60,000 bases of DNA from Glandiceps talaboti (lineage: Eukaryota; Hemichordata; Enteropneusta; Spengelidae). The notes under the pieces are model-generated. The model had not been told where the DNA came from. It saw nothing but the letters and a program-made list of their open reading frames with translations, and ran no database searches. The position numbers and the translations under genes are program-made. Below are positions 12,501-23,700 of the stretch, piece after piece; position 1 is the stretch's first letter; each line of letters opens with the position of its first letter. Location: contig NC_135568.1 of assembly GCF_964340395.1 (NCBI RefSeq), forward strand, positions 4,733,079-4,793,078, read 5' to 3'.

Positions 12501-15500
12501 CAAACTTCAGGAAATTAAATGACATCGTAAAAGTATCTCGGTAGAGGAGAAAAGTTTAAGTTAACCATAATTATGAACTTCAGGAAATCGACGTTTCCTC
12601 AAAACGATACTATATAGGTTTTCCTGTACATAACTCAACCTATAGTTGTTCGTCCAGCAGTATTTTCAATCATTAGCTAGTGTGACTACTATTCTTTGCG
12701 GAAATCGTATTTCCGTACGCGTTTTTCTGAAGCCACCCAAGTTGCAAAGTGACGAAAGTGATATCAGCATGCATTTCTATAAAATTGCACACTGTCTCTC
12801 GTTGTCTTCGGTCGCTTTCATGCAGACTCCTTATTTCATGCAGACTCCTTACTTTACCATCAGGTTAATCACATTTCATAGTAACATTCGTTTATGGGCA
12901 ACCTTATTAAGATTGTTACCTGCTACGGTTTCTTCATTTCAGCGTCCACAAAAATCAACGTAATTAATCGGTTAGGCGAATACCTACAAGTTCATGGTTT
13001 GTGTATCGCGAACTTTTACGGCACATTTTTTATGTTCTATGTCTGGCAATGTCCCTGAATTCGAACAGACCCCATTTTATTAATTTCCTCAAAATAATTT
13101 TAACTCAATAGTTCAACACATATACAGAGATAGAGAACTGTTGCTATCGTCTGTACAAGTACAGCAGGATACGATTGACTGTACAGCCAACCCATATATT
13201 TGTATCAAAGTAATTTGGAGGGATTGGGGTTAAATCAAGTTCATCAAACGTAAGCGAATAACCTGTTCTGACAGTAATATATCTGAAGCAACAATAAATC
13301 TAACAAATTACTCCGCTGTAGTATAAGTGCAGATACTCAATTTCATCGAATATGGGACATCGAGTTCTTGGCAAACATCCAAACAATTTAAAACCGACGA
13401 GTCGAGTACTATGATAGTATAAATCTTATGCTATGCTTTTCTCGGCTTGAGTTTAATTCAGTTCACCCGACGACTTTCGCGCGGATGTTACTACGTCGAA
13501 ACGTTGAGACATTAAAGTCAGAAATAGTGTTCACAGCTATTCTGAAAACTTAACACATTTTTAACCACCTGCAAATCTACACTTTATGTTTACCCTCCTG
13601 TTAATCACATTCAACCAAACATGGGATACATATCCCCTCTTCGTGTACCACACAATGCAAACAGTTTCTCCTGTTACTATACTTACGACAATTTTTTTCA
13701 TCGGAGCCTGTAGCACAGTCGAGTACGCCATCACACGTCCATTTATTCTCGTAACATTGTTTGTCGTCATCACATTTGACCATACCAGTTGCACATTCCA
13801 TGCTTTCTGTAAAATGATACAATATACATTGAAAATTAATCGAGCAGCAAAATGAAAGCGACACAACAGTACTGCTAGAGATAGACGCATTTGTTGAGAA
13901 CCGCTATCAAAACATTCGTGTACAACATGTACCCGAAATCAGCAATCGAGACCATTAACGGTGGGGTAGGGGGGCACTCAAACATTTTCAGACGGCGGGT
14001 GTGTAGCCCGAGTTCAAAACACCAACCCATGTATTATGCAGGCTCATATTTAGGGATTTCCAGTCAAATCGTCCTCATCAATGGGTTTCCTTATTATATT
14101 AAGTGGTTATTTCTATTGTCAGACCAGCATATAGTTGTCATTTTGGGATTCAGTCAGAGTAGAAATGTTCTTATACAGGGATCACGATTATCACTTTAGT
14201 CAATCTTTAGTATAGTAAGCTGCAATAGCTGTAACTTGAGTATTATTTCTTAAACCAACCAACCAACAAGAATTTATTTACTGTAAAATTTCATTAAAAG
14301 TCTATTGTATCCACAAATAGTACAGTAAAAGGTTGAAATAGTGATTGCACTGGTCGCTGGATTTTTTTTCAGTTTGGTTGGATCTATCATAGACCCTCCA
14401 CATTGCATCATACTATGTATAAGCTTACAACTACATTAAACTATGTTTACCCACGGCTGATTAGATACCGTTCATTATGATTAAGGCATTTTACATAACA
14501 AAACAGTTTCGAGAATGTGCAGCATTCATCTTTTTTTGCAGCACCAATTGTTTTCATGTAAGGAGAATCCTAACTGTTCAATATGAGTGTGGTAGCACAA
14601 CTTGAAGTTAATTCTGGGTCTTGTCTAGCACTGCTGAAAAGGAATCCGCTTCCATTTCCACTCAAGTGGTGCTAATAAAATAGTATCACCTTTCCTCATT
14701 ATGTCACTGATGGTGTTATATTCAACTTACCACAAAATTTTGATACTTCATCAGAGCCATCAAAACAGTCCACATATCTATCACACAACCATTCCCTGGC
14801 TATACACTGTAATTGGCTTTTACATTTCACAAGACCCTTATGACAGGTATAATTCGCTGAAAAAACAAAAACAAAAACAAAAACAAAAACAAACATTAAA
14901 ATTGGTCAGGTAGCAAAATTTAGTCCTCTAATGGAGGGAGGGGGATTAAGGGCATGTTGAACTTACGAAAACAAACAGGGAAAATAGTTCTCACAATTTT
15001 AATGTTTGACAATTTTCACTACTTTGTTCAATGTTTTCTGTAGAAAATGTGATAGCTAGATTTTCAGATAACTATAAACACGATGTGAATACACACATCT
15101 CTGAAATAGATGTACTTGGTTACAAAAATGTAATCGTTACCATGGTAACTAACTGACGTCAATGGTGTATTGATTTCTTTTGGCATCAAACATAAGTGTT
15201 TCAGAACCTTTCAGGTGTGTAAGTCTTGAATGCTTCCTTGTCACCCGCAGAGGTGAGTAATGCAAAACCTATTAAAATGTGTACATATCCGGAAATAAGG
15301 TGGGCAATGTTAAAGGAAATGGCATTATTGCTTGAAAAACCTATTAAACCGACTGCTTCTACGATATACCACAGCAATGTTACATTTTGTGGTGTCAGCC
15401 TTGAGGCAAGTGTTTTTCGACGCGGTAAACGGAACGAAGCAAAGTGGCTATTTAACCTCCAACGAGATGAATGATGATTTCATCACTACACGGTCTGGCA

Positions 15501-18309
15501 TATATAAACGCAAAATATAAGTGTTTAGCACTTGGTGTATCGAAAGTAATTAAAGTAAAAGAACAACCCGACTTTCCGAAAAACACAAATGTTAAAACCT
15601 TCGTGTATCGAAAATCATTAAGTACACACACACTGTTTGAATTTCTGATTAATTTCACACTTTCTACAAGTGTTTTCTTAATTTAAAGGCGTTATAGAAT
15701 TGAAGTTCACAGAATGTAAATACTCAAAAAACAAGAAACATAGTAGATGTAACTTAAAGCTTTTTTTTCCAATGAAGTTCACAGAGTCCCCCCTACAACA
15801 TTATTAAACCCCTTAGTATTACTATACTTGTCAAAAAGACTTGTCATGTGGCGATACTTGGCAGCTCAAAAGTCTGTGTTTTTCTGCAATTTTAATATCT
15901 TGATATGATGCTGAAATCATCATGTTACGTTAAATATGAATTAATAACCTTGTCGGTTTTGTACAGAGCTTACTAAGGGTAGCATTCTTGTTCTTTCACT
16001 CACGACATATCGAATTTCTTGGATCAATACTAAAAAGGCATATCTTCACGGTAGGCGTTAATGCGCGTCCCATATATCCTTAATTTCTACTCCCCTTAAA
16101 TCTGCACTATCTGCAACTGGGACATTTTTTCATCAAAGATATATTCACTGATAATTGGTACTTATAAAAAGACACATTCTCAGTAATCACAGCTGTTATT
16201 TCTTCCGCCATACCTCTGGACGGCGCGTTTTAGACTGTGCCGTAAAGGAGGCCGTGGTTTGCGACGATGAAAAAGACATTGTATCTCTTAATTAATAATC
16301 AGCCTAAGTTTATCTGTAGATGGTGTAGTGTCAAGTTTAAATCTTGAGCGAAAGCTTTGTTTTGAATCTGTCACCATGTCAAAACTGCATTAGTGTCTAA
16401 CTGTGGTGTCGGTTTTCCCTCAGACATCCTCGGTATATTCACTGAAAAGTACCAATAATCAGACATTGTACATGTTAATCAGTGGTCGTCGGTCTTATCC
16501 ATTAGTATTGCAATAACAAGTTTAAATCGCGATCGAAGTTGAGGGTGGTGATTTTTGGCTGCGGGCCAAAAATCAATTTGATTTGATTTGATTTGATCTG
16601 ATTTATTATGTATATAGATACGAAAATTTGATGCTAAAGTGTCTAGGGTGGAAAGTTATTGTATCTACCAAACATTAAAAAAAACCATATGTTCACTTAC
16701 AGCTTTAAACACTTTATTTATGTGTGACTAATTACTTTGCCTTTTAAATTTTCACTCAGGTCAAGTTCAAGGTCAAATAAGTCAAAGTCAAGGCCAGCTA
16801 TGCGATGCTACCAGGAAGGTTAAATAATAAGGTAAGACACTTGAATTATGTCTCTTTGACTTTTTATTACTGCGCTAGTGTACAAATGGTGTATTTTGAC
16901 ACCAAACTGTACATGATATTAGCACCTTTGTTCTCTATCATCTCTGCACGAGATCTGAAAGAAAGTTTAACTTAAACACCAAAATGTTTCTACAATCAGC
17001 CAGAGCGCAGCGAATTCATTAACATAATATGCAAATGAAAATATTAATATGCAATAACCGACTATGAATTTAACTAACATTGTCAAAAGTCAAACCCCTA
17101 CACGATAATATAGAAGTAGCCTAGACACTTACGAATAGATTGAGTCTCTATGTACAACAGTTTGTAGTAAATATGGCGGCCATTTTAACTGTCAGGGCCA
17201 AGGTCAAATATAATACCAAAAGAAAGGTCACATCTGAATTCTTCCTACATAGGATTAAACACTTATGATTTCTGAGCTCTTGTACTTGCACATATAGTAG
17301 GTTTCTTTTACTTAGAACATTGCTGACATTCAATAACAAGTAATGTGAGGTCAAAAATAATACATTGCTGTATTTCTTGTCTAATTCCCGTGCCCAGTAT
17401 TTAGATGGAAGTTGCAACACGTAAATACCACAAAGTGTATGCAATATGCAATGGAGTCTTATAAACGAAATCTAAACGGGGATTGTTTTTTCTAGAGATG
17501 AACTGTTTAGTTTGTTTTACCGTTCTAATGTTAACTATCACATAGTGATATACCTAAATCAATTTATTCTGCTTGCCAAGTGTATTATCCAGAGCATCTA
17601 TTGAATAATATAACTGCGCCCATAAAAAATGTATTATATATAAGCTGCATCTCTCCTACAATATTAGTAATCAGAATATTAAACTAAATATTTCAAATTA
17701 AAAATAAAATTGACGTATTCAGTAGGCTCCTGGGCTGTACACAGAGCTCTAACACTCGGCACGAATGCAAAAGTTATGTTTCCGTGGGCTTTGGTGAGAA
17801 CAACAAAAGCACCGCTCGTAAAAGATAAGCTTATAACCGCAGAACAGGCACTGTGGGTTTGATAATTCATAAAACTCCATAACAGACGTACAATGAAAAC
17901 CTATCTAGCTGCAACAAAGGAATAACCACGCGTATTTATGAATATTAAGCTGAGAAGAACATCCCAACAAAATATTCCAATAGTGACTCGTGTCCAAAAT
18001 CTACAACTAAAGCCAAAAGCCAAAAAAAGCTAAAAGCTAGTCAGAACTTTTTGAAACCCTTTGAGTTGAGTTTTGTTGAAACCACCCAGTTTCATACATA
18101 TATTATGGAATTGAGGAGAGAGAATTTAATGTATATATATTATTTTAACTTACCACAGTCTTGTTCATCGGATCTATCATCACAGTCAAAGCTTCCATCA
18201 CATCGCATCCAATCCTCCACACATTGCGATTGCGTCTCGTCTTCATTCCGACATCTGTACTGTCGTGTTCCACAGAGTGCCGAGTTTTGGTTCTCGCCCT
18301 TCTCTAGTT
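9411..18309 (-). CDS. LDL-receptor class A repeat protein, 3' part of a multi-exon gene
   Basis: Seven exons join in frame on the minus strand: 18309-18154, 14856-14731, 13806-13687, 11693-11574, 10493-10353, 10187-10048 and 9461-9411. Together they give 854 coding bases, 283 residues plus stop. The first six each hold one complete LDLa module with six cysteines and the acidic DxSDE calcium-binding end. The seventh is a short acidic tail. Exons 1-5 of this set are bounded by phase 1 on both sides, the sixth ends in phase 0, and the terminal exon starts in phase 0, so the whole chain is consistent. In known families, LDLa modules bind protein or lipoprotein ligands outside the cell through a calcium-dependent acidic face. 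No transmembrane segment, EGF, CUB, scavenger or protease domain was seen. The 5' exons, including a signal peptide, are missing from the model and may lie further right. Product identity beyond an LDLa-repeat protein is unknown. Confidence 0.85.
9471..9521 (+). repeat. (AG)n then (ATG)n microsatellite at a splice acceptor
   Basis: On the gene's strand this reads (CAT)n then (CT)n then TTTTACAG, so the repeat forms the branch and pyrimidine region of the terminal LDLa-gene exon. Confidence 0.9.
9944..9991 (+). repeat. (TTTTG)n / (TTTG)n tract
   Basis: Degenerate T-rich repeat in the intron before the terminal LDLa-gene exon. Confidence 0.85.
10048..10187 (-). CDS. LDLa exon 6
   Basis: 140 bases, phase 1 at the start and phase 0 at the end. 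The acceptor is CCTACAG and the donor GTGAGA. It has six cysteines and the core [18 protein letters not shown], followed by a short tail ending in APET. The change from the repeating 1-1 phase to a phase-0 end marks the end of the LDLa cassette series, which fits with the next exon being terminal. Confidence 0.87.
10353..10493 (-). CDS. LDLa exon 5
   Basis: 141 bases, phase 1-1, with acceptor CTTCTCTGTAG and donor GTAAGAG. It has six cysteines and the core [19 protein letters not shown] short linker with an acidic stretch precedes the first cysteine. It lies only 165 bases from the next exon, and the frame happens to stay open across that intron, so a naive ORF call fuses the two exons. Confidence 0.9.
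10565..10655 (+). repeat. Local direct repeat, about 61-base period
   Basis: GGTATGGTCTTGTTGCTAGG at about 10565 and GGTGTGGTCTAGTTGCTAGG at about 10626, each followed by CATATA. It lies in an intron of the LDLa gene. Confidence 0.7.
11574..11693 (-). CDS. LDLa exon 4
   Basis: 120 bases, phase 1-1, with acceptor GTTCCTAG and donor GTAAT. It has six cysteines and the core [18 protein letters not shown], a textbook LDLa signature. The spacing matches the neighbouring exons closely, which suggests origin by exon duplication. Confidence 0.9.
12470..12590 (+). repeat. Degenerate tandem duplication, about 80-90 bases
   Basis: Two related blocks, each with GAGAA..AGTTTAA, a TAACCAT motif and the shared ending ACTTCAGGAAAT. 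Intronic to the LDLa gene. Confidence 0.55.
13687..13806 (-). CDS. LDLa exon 3
   Basis: 120 bases, phase 1-1, with acceptor TTTTACAG and donor GTAAGT. It has six cysteines. The core [18 protein letters not shown] keeps the SDE but has ATG in place of the first acidic pair, so calcium binding by this module may be weaker. That last point is inference from known LDLa structures. Confidence 0.87.
14731..14856 (-). CDS. LDLa exon 2
   Basis: 126 bases, phase 1-1, with donor GTAAG at its 3' edge. It has six cysteines, the core [15 protein letters not shown], and a slightly extended last loop (VSKF) before the sixth cysteine. The usual CDG is CDR here. The acceptor's pyrimidine tract is made of a TTTTTG hexamer microsatellite running up to the CAG. 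Confidence 0.87.
14857..14893 (+). repeat. (AAAAAC)n microsatellite at a splice acceptor
   Basis: About five hexamer units directly abutting the LDLa exon at 14731-14856. On the gene's strand they are TTTTTG units serving as the pyrimidine tract. Confidence 0.9.
14940..16085. other. LDLa-gene intron sequence, no further features seen
   Basis: This lies between LDLa exons 18154-18309 and 14731-14856. No extra LDLa signature is present on the minus strand. Confidence 0.5.
16090..16605 (+). repeat. Family D dispersed repeat with nested second copy and (GATTT)n tail
   Basis: It opens with CTGCACTATCTGCAACTGGG, then a TTCACTGATAATTGGTAC segment, a CpG-rich block (GACTGTGCCGTAAAGGAGGC at about 16236) and GGTGTAGTGTCAAGTTTAAA. 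A second partial copy with TTCACTGAAAAGTACCAATA follows at about 16440. It ends with TTGAGGGTGGTGATTTTTGG, then ATTTG units. Related sequence occurs at 42645-42840 and 57840-57950. Confidence 0.6.
16640..18153. other. Intron sequence, no further features seen
   Basis: Part of the intron between the two highest-coordinate LDLa exons found. No exon recognised. Confidence 0.5.
18154..18309 (-). CDS. LDLa exon 1 of those visible
   Basis: 156 bases, phase 1 at both ends. The acceptor is TCTCTTAG at 18310-18317 and the donor is GTAAG just below 18154. It has six cysteines, a longer than usual loop rich in acidic and polar residues between the second and third cysteines, and the ending [10 protein letters not shown], which carries the calcium-ligand acidic residues. 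An extra leader of about 14 polar residues precedes the first cysteine, so this could be the first LDLa module after a linker. The exon feeding it was not identified. Confidence 0.85.
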
Positions 18310-19370
18310 CTAAGAGACAACCAAAAAATGACACCCTTCAATACATTGAGTGATTGTGAAAACTTTGCAAGTCTTACTGTCACAAAGAAAAAATATGTTA
18401 TGTATTTATTTGTCTGGAACATTGCTAGTGATCGTCCGTGGTCGTTTTACAATGCGGATGTATATAGATGTAGACGATACTTAGAAAATTGACCCTTCAA
18501 ATAACTACAGTGAATAATAAACTCAAAACATTTGAAGAATATAGCACTTAATTTCTCTCTCTCAAGACACTTGTTTCAGTCTACTACAACTGATAAACTT
18601 TTGTCTAAATAGAAGCAAACTCTATAATATTATATTAAGATCTGTAATGGTTGCAAGAGATAGCAATGTGTTGGTATACAGTAAGATACTGTTTATTACA
18701 ATATATCGAATTGCATTACGCAACAATATGGACAGTTTTGTGTTTGATATCACGGGTAATTCTGTACAGTGCAAAACATCGTGAAGACTATTCAAGTTTC
18801 TTGTCCATGTACTATCACGGAATGTGTATATACAAGTACAGTGTTAGTAAATGTAAAAGTAATTCATAACTAGACTCGGTGGTAATACTTGATAAAATAA
18901 AGTAATCTAGAGTAGTTTGGTTTAACTTCGTCTCTTTAGTCAACAACTTCAAGGGATAGTTTCTCATATGAGAATGGCAATTACAGCGACTGCCGATTTT
19001 TTTCCAATACCCAAAGCCCAGGGATGGGATGGGGCGCATTGGCACGCGTAGTATTGCTCAAACTGTTGTTTTCCTAAGAAAATATCACACGAATGCCGCT
19101 ACTACGAATGCATCAATGCACCCTATACTATGATACAACTTTTCGGTTACAATTTTGAGGTACAGGTAGGGGCAATATATTCAAGTCGCAACGTTATTAT
19201 ATTTTGAGCAACAATCTAAGATATACTACATGTCCCTATGGTACTTGTCTGGGTAATGGGTACATGTGTACCCTGGTGGTTTCAAATAACAAGCAAAAAC
19301 CTGACAACGATAAAAAAAAAAAATAGGGCAAAAATCTCATTTCAGACCGAAAAATAGGGGTCAAAAGCCT
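18310..19370. other. Upstream of the first recognised LDLa exon, no exon found
   Basis: A phase-1 exon should feed 18309, but none was identified here or in the next 20 kb apart from the phase-compatible signal-peptide exon at 40002-40200. Confidence 0.4.
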
Positions 19371-19384
19371 CGGGAAATCGCCAA

Positions 19385-19447
19385 CTTGAAAACTACCTTA
19401 AAAAGTCTCAGAAAATGTGAAAGCTCGCCAACTTGAAAACCACATTG
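19385..19447 (+). repeat. Short direct duplication
   Basis: CGCCAACTTGAAAAC occurs at about 19379 and 19424 within a run of related AAAATGTGAAAGC / AAAAGTCTCAG phrases. A (GTCGA)4 run follows at about 19497-19516. Confidence 0.6.
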
Positions 19448-19519
19448 TCCAAAATATGGGGTCAAAGAGGTCTATTCAAAGTCAAAATTCTACACAAGTC
19501 GAGTCGAGTCGAGTCGATC

Positions 19520-20527
19520 GAAGGGGGTGGGGAGAGAGAGACAGCGGTACACGTACGTATACATACCCTTAATGTGTAAAAAAAAAAATTAAAAACATAG
19601 TAGCACTGGCAGAATCTAAAACAAGAACGGTTGGTCGGCGAAAAAATATGTTGGAAATCTCATACAATTGAGTATAGGAATGAGAAAATTGTCGAATGTG
19701 TGTTGTCTGTCTACTCGCTGGTTTTGAAAATCTGCTACACTCGTAGCACCAGGAGTATTGCGGATTCACATTCGCTGAGAAAAGACGAGGGAGGGACTTT
19801 TTTTCAAAGAGATCTGTTGTTATTTTGATAGGCTGTATATACACAGATGGAGAATACAATTTATTGTACACAGATAGTCCATCCAATTACTAATAATTAA
19901 TACTAATTGATACGACTTTCTATCTTATCAGTTTCCGCAATATTTATCCCACGCAGGGCATAGTGAAATTACAATTCAGCGATACATCTGCCGGAAAGAG
20001 AGTTGATTGAAGTGTTTAAATGGATTAGACCCTTCATCTATTAGAATAATCTTTTTAGGTAATTAGTGACATCAATCAATATACAGTTCAGATGGCCATG
20101 ACGTTGATCAGTGCTAAGAATAGAATATTGTATATTGAGCTTGTGTGACATTGTGTAATCCAGACCTCCCTAAATGTATGAGAGTCATATAAATCATATA
20201 GTATAACGTTCCCATGAGAAAGCTTGTTCCTGTACTTTAGAAATAATGAAAGAAAAGCTGAGTTGGGATTCTTCGTCTTGTGTGCAAGGAAATCGATAAC
20301 TTTTATATTTAACAAAAGTTTCCAAAAACGTTCCAGTTGCATATTTTCAAAAGCTGGAGGATATTTGTCCTCTTGGCGGGTACGTCTTGGATTGTGCCGT
20401 AAAAAGACAAGAGGTTTACGATAACGCAGTTGCAGCCAAAGCTGCCAAAAATATATTCTTCGCAAACTGCTCTGTTGTAATGATATCATTATTCAGAAGT
20501 AATAATAATAGTGATGATGTAGCTGCA
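19520..20527. other. Stretch without supported genes
   Basis: Several overlapping ORFs on both strands (for example 19569-19886 and 20088-20489, minus) lack domains and splice support. A CpG-bearing fragment at about 20376-20400 (GATTGTGCCGTAAAAAGAC) resembles the repeat block at 16236 and 37430. Confidence 0.4.
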
Positions 20528-20790
20528 AGTGGCGGTGGTTTAGTGTGGCGGTACGGTGGTGGTGGTGATGGTGGTGGTGGTGGTGGTAGTGGTGGTACGG
20601 TGATGTTGATTTGGTGGTGATAGTGATGGTGGTGGTTTATGGTGACGGCGGTAGTGGTGGGGTGGTAGTGATGGTGGTGATGATTTATGGTGGTGGTGGT
20701 GGTGGTGGTGGTGATGATGATTTATGGTGGTGGTGGTGGTGGTGGTGGTGGTGGTGGTGGTGGTGGTGGTGGTGGTGGTTGTGGTATGGC
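20528..20790 (+). repeat. (GGT)n-rich trinucleotide tract
   Basis: Imperfect GGT/GAT repeats becoming almost pure GGT between about 20725 and 20780. ORFs over it (poly-Val, poly-Trp, poly-Gly) are repeat artefacts. Confidence 0.95.
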
Positions 20791-23700
20791 CAAGTTGTAG
20801 TTGTTATACTACTCATAAAATGTTCATACTTTCATTCCATCTTGAAATTCTTACAACACGTACATGTAATTATTCAACAGAACAGACTAAAGGTATTAAC
20901 ACTGGTTTTCTGTTCAACAGTAATTGTTTGGGAACAATCCATCCATATTCGATGGTCAAACATGTTAAACTCTCTAGTCCTTCTAAAAGAATTCCAACTT
21001 TACTAAACCTAACTTTACTATAGGAACTCATCTCATATTTACTTTCTTTCCTGTACTACTTTTTTGTATTTTGTCCGACAGTATCTAACTGTTAATGTGT
21101 ATTTTGTAATATTGTATGTTTTCCCGTTATCTCGTGACTGTATGAGAAGAAACTCTTGCAAAATATCTTATACCATTATAAATAGTATTACTACAAACCA
21201 TGACAATTTAGTGTAGTAACTAATAGTGATGTTATCTACTTTTTTGAAGCGACTACGTTGCCTTGTAGGTTTCGTCCGAATCACTTAGACGTCATCAACG
21301 TCGTTTAAGTGTATTATTTATGCCAGGTTTGTAAGCATTAATAGCACGCTAGAGTGTTCTGTAGCGGATATAATCAAATTACATGACAGTTGTTATGATC
21401 ACGATTCCATCACGAACAGCACTCTCGAGGAAAACGTGACTGTTTGTTTCTATACATTACAAGTATAAAAATAGTCACGACTACGAATTGATGGCTCATC
21501 AATGACAAACAGCTCTATCCAAAACATTCCTCTTGTCTTAGACAGAAAGTAATCGCATTTTCAGTCTGCAGTTGTATTATATGCTGAGGTGATAACGACC
21601 TTCTTTTAAGCCACTGAACAAACAAGAATTTGAAAGTTAATTGTTTCATGATCGAAAGTCCTATAAAGAATGTAGTCGATATAGGTGAAATAAGAATGTG
21701 TGCCGATGGTTTTACGATTTATATGACAATTCCTAGTCCTACTGATATTTATGTGTAAATTACTGTCTCAGGACAGACAGTACTCATATCACGAAAACCC
21801 AAGTCTTCGTCACTGGTATTGGGATGCTCTCAACATCAAAACGTTCCAAATCGCCAATATTTTCCCAAATTCTATCATTAGTGATATTGTTAATGTTCTT
21901 CATTCAATCGGAACGGAAAATACTGGCAACCTTGGGTATTGTTTACTACTCGTCTCGCGACCCGTATTGGCAAGGCCCCTTAAGTCACTTGTATTTTCCA
22001 TGGCTGACTGAAGAAAGGCATTGAAGAATAATATCTAATTCTCTCCTCATATCGGTGAAATATATGAACACACTATTAAAAGACTGATGTCGGATTAGGA
22101 TTAAACTTTGGGTGTGAAAAACAGCTGTCTGACATTTGTCTGACAAATGAACAGAAAAAGTGGGTCCTCATTAACAAAGGAACGATCGGTTATTTTGATG
22201 ACACTAGTAAGATAGCACTAATCCAAATCCATGGGTATCAAACGTTGAGATTTCAATAAACATGTACAAAGACTAGAAAATAAAAAGTACAAACACACAT
22301 ACTTGCTGTTCGCGTTCGAACCAAAAATATGAAATTTATACCCAATCGTTCTGCATCTACGTCATTGATTCTGCGATGTTCGAAGTGTTTTAAAAAGTTC
22401 ATTACCATCATAACTCTTCCCGCTTTTCTTATGAAAGTATGCGTGCGCATTTAATACGTGTAATTATGTTATTCCAAAACATTCTTCATTTTGCTGGAAA
22501 ACACCCATCATCAAAGGTTTTTGTTAATTTGGTTCAAAGTGACAAGGCACCTTAGGTCGGTCATGGTTTCCTTGGCCAAATGGGAAAAACATTAAGGAAT
22601 GAGATCAACACATGAACACCCATTCGGTCTGTATCCTTTCTTCCTCGGCTGAATTATGCGCATTTCTATAGATTCCGAGTTAGTCAGAATTAATTTCCCT
22701 GATTGTCAGACTTACTACTAGTCAGCGATTTTCTATTTTTCAAGCCTTTATGTAAGCACCATTTCCCGCAAATTGATCTGAAAACTTTTTTTTCTGTGAC
22801 ATTTAACACCTCTCCACTTCATTTATGAGAAATAAGCTGAATCAGGTTTATGTAAAATAGTAAAAATCACACACCTGCTTCGTTTCTTTCTTCTTATCTT
22901 TTTTTTTTAAAAATTAATTCAACAGTGTGTCTTAAAATATTTGTTCAAATGTGTATCCATGGACTTTTGCTATACATTCAGTAACGGTTGCGATGCAAAT
23001 TTGGGAGTTAAAACGTAAGCGTCCCTTTGTAAAATATTCAAGAGAATACAAAATGTGAGTGCTGAACACTAATATGTTTACCAACACTAGTTAATATATT
23101 TTTTCTCATGATTTTGAACGCTTATTAAGTTACAAACTTACAAAAAGATAACAATTATTAGGCCTAGACTAGCGGACGAGCTTGTTACAATGGTACGGAT
23201 TAAAAAATCTTTGCGTGATGTGAATTGACTGCGTCGTGAGAATATCAGATGCAATATCATCTTTAATATTAATATTCAGGACGAAAGATATTATAATAAT
23301 CCTCAATATCCCCAAGGAACATCTGAATAGGAAAGGGAGAAGAATATGGTAGCTGGGATTTACGGCACATCAATTTATAATGTGTATTCATGTTTGAAAG
23401 TACCTATGTGCAGCATTCATAGATTCTGTAAAGGCATGATCATGAGTGTGCCCATTTTTTGTGATATTGCATTGGCAACGTCACGTCCTCCGTACTATAT
23501 TAGAAAGTTACATGGATGTTATGTAGTGGAAAGGTGTAATGATGCCTATAGGAAAGCCGTGAGAATGTTTCCGCGTGAAATACAGCAACACGTAGCTCGC
23601 AATCATTAAATATTCAAGGGATCAAACAGAGAAAATATAATCTGTGTGTTAAGTTACTATGGCTATACGAACAATCCGTTTTACATGAAGAGAGTAGTTG

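Noticed and set aside
19569-19886. Minus-strand frames with protein-like stretches
   Set aside because: Two frames are open over the same bases with no splice support or family. This is within chance expectation.
20088-20489. 133-codon minus-strand ORF
   Set aside because: No domain, unusual composition, and part of it lies on a repeat-like CpG fragment.
23346-23609. 87-codon plus-strand ORF
   Set aside because: No recognisable domain, promoter or splice context. Length is within chance for this base composition.
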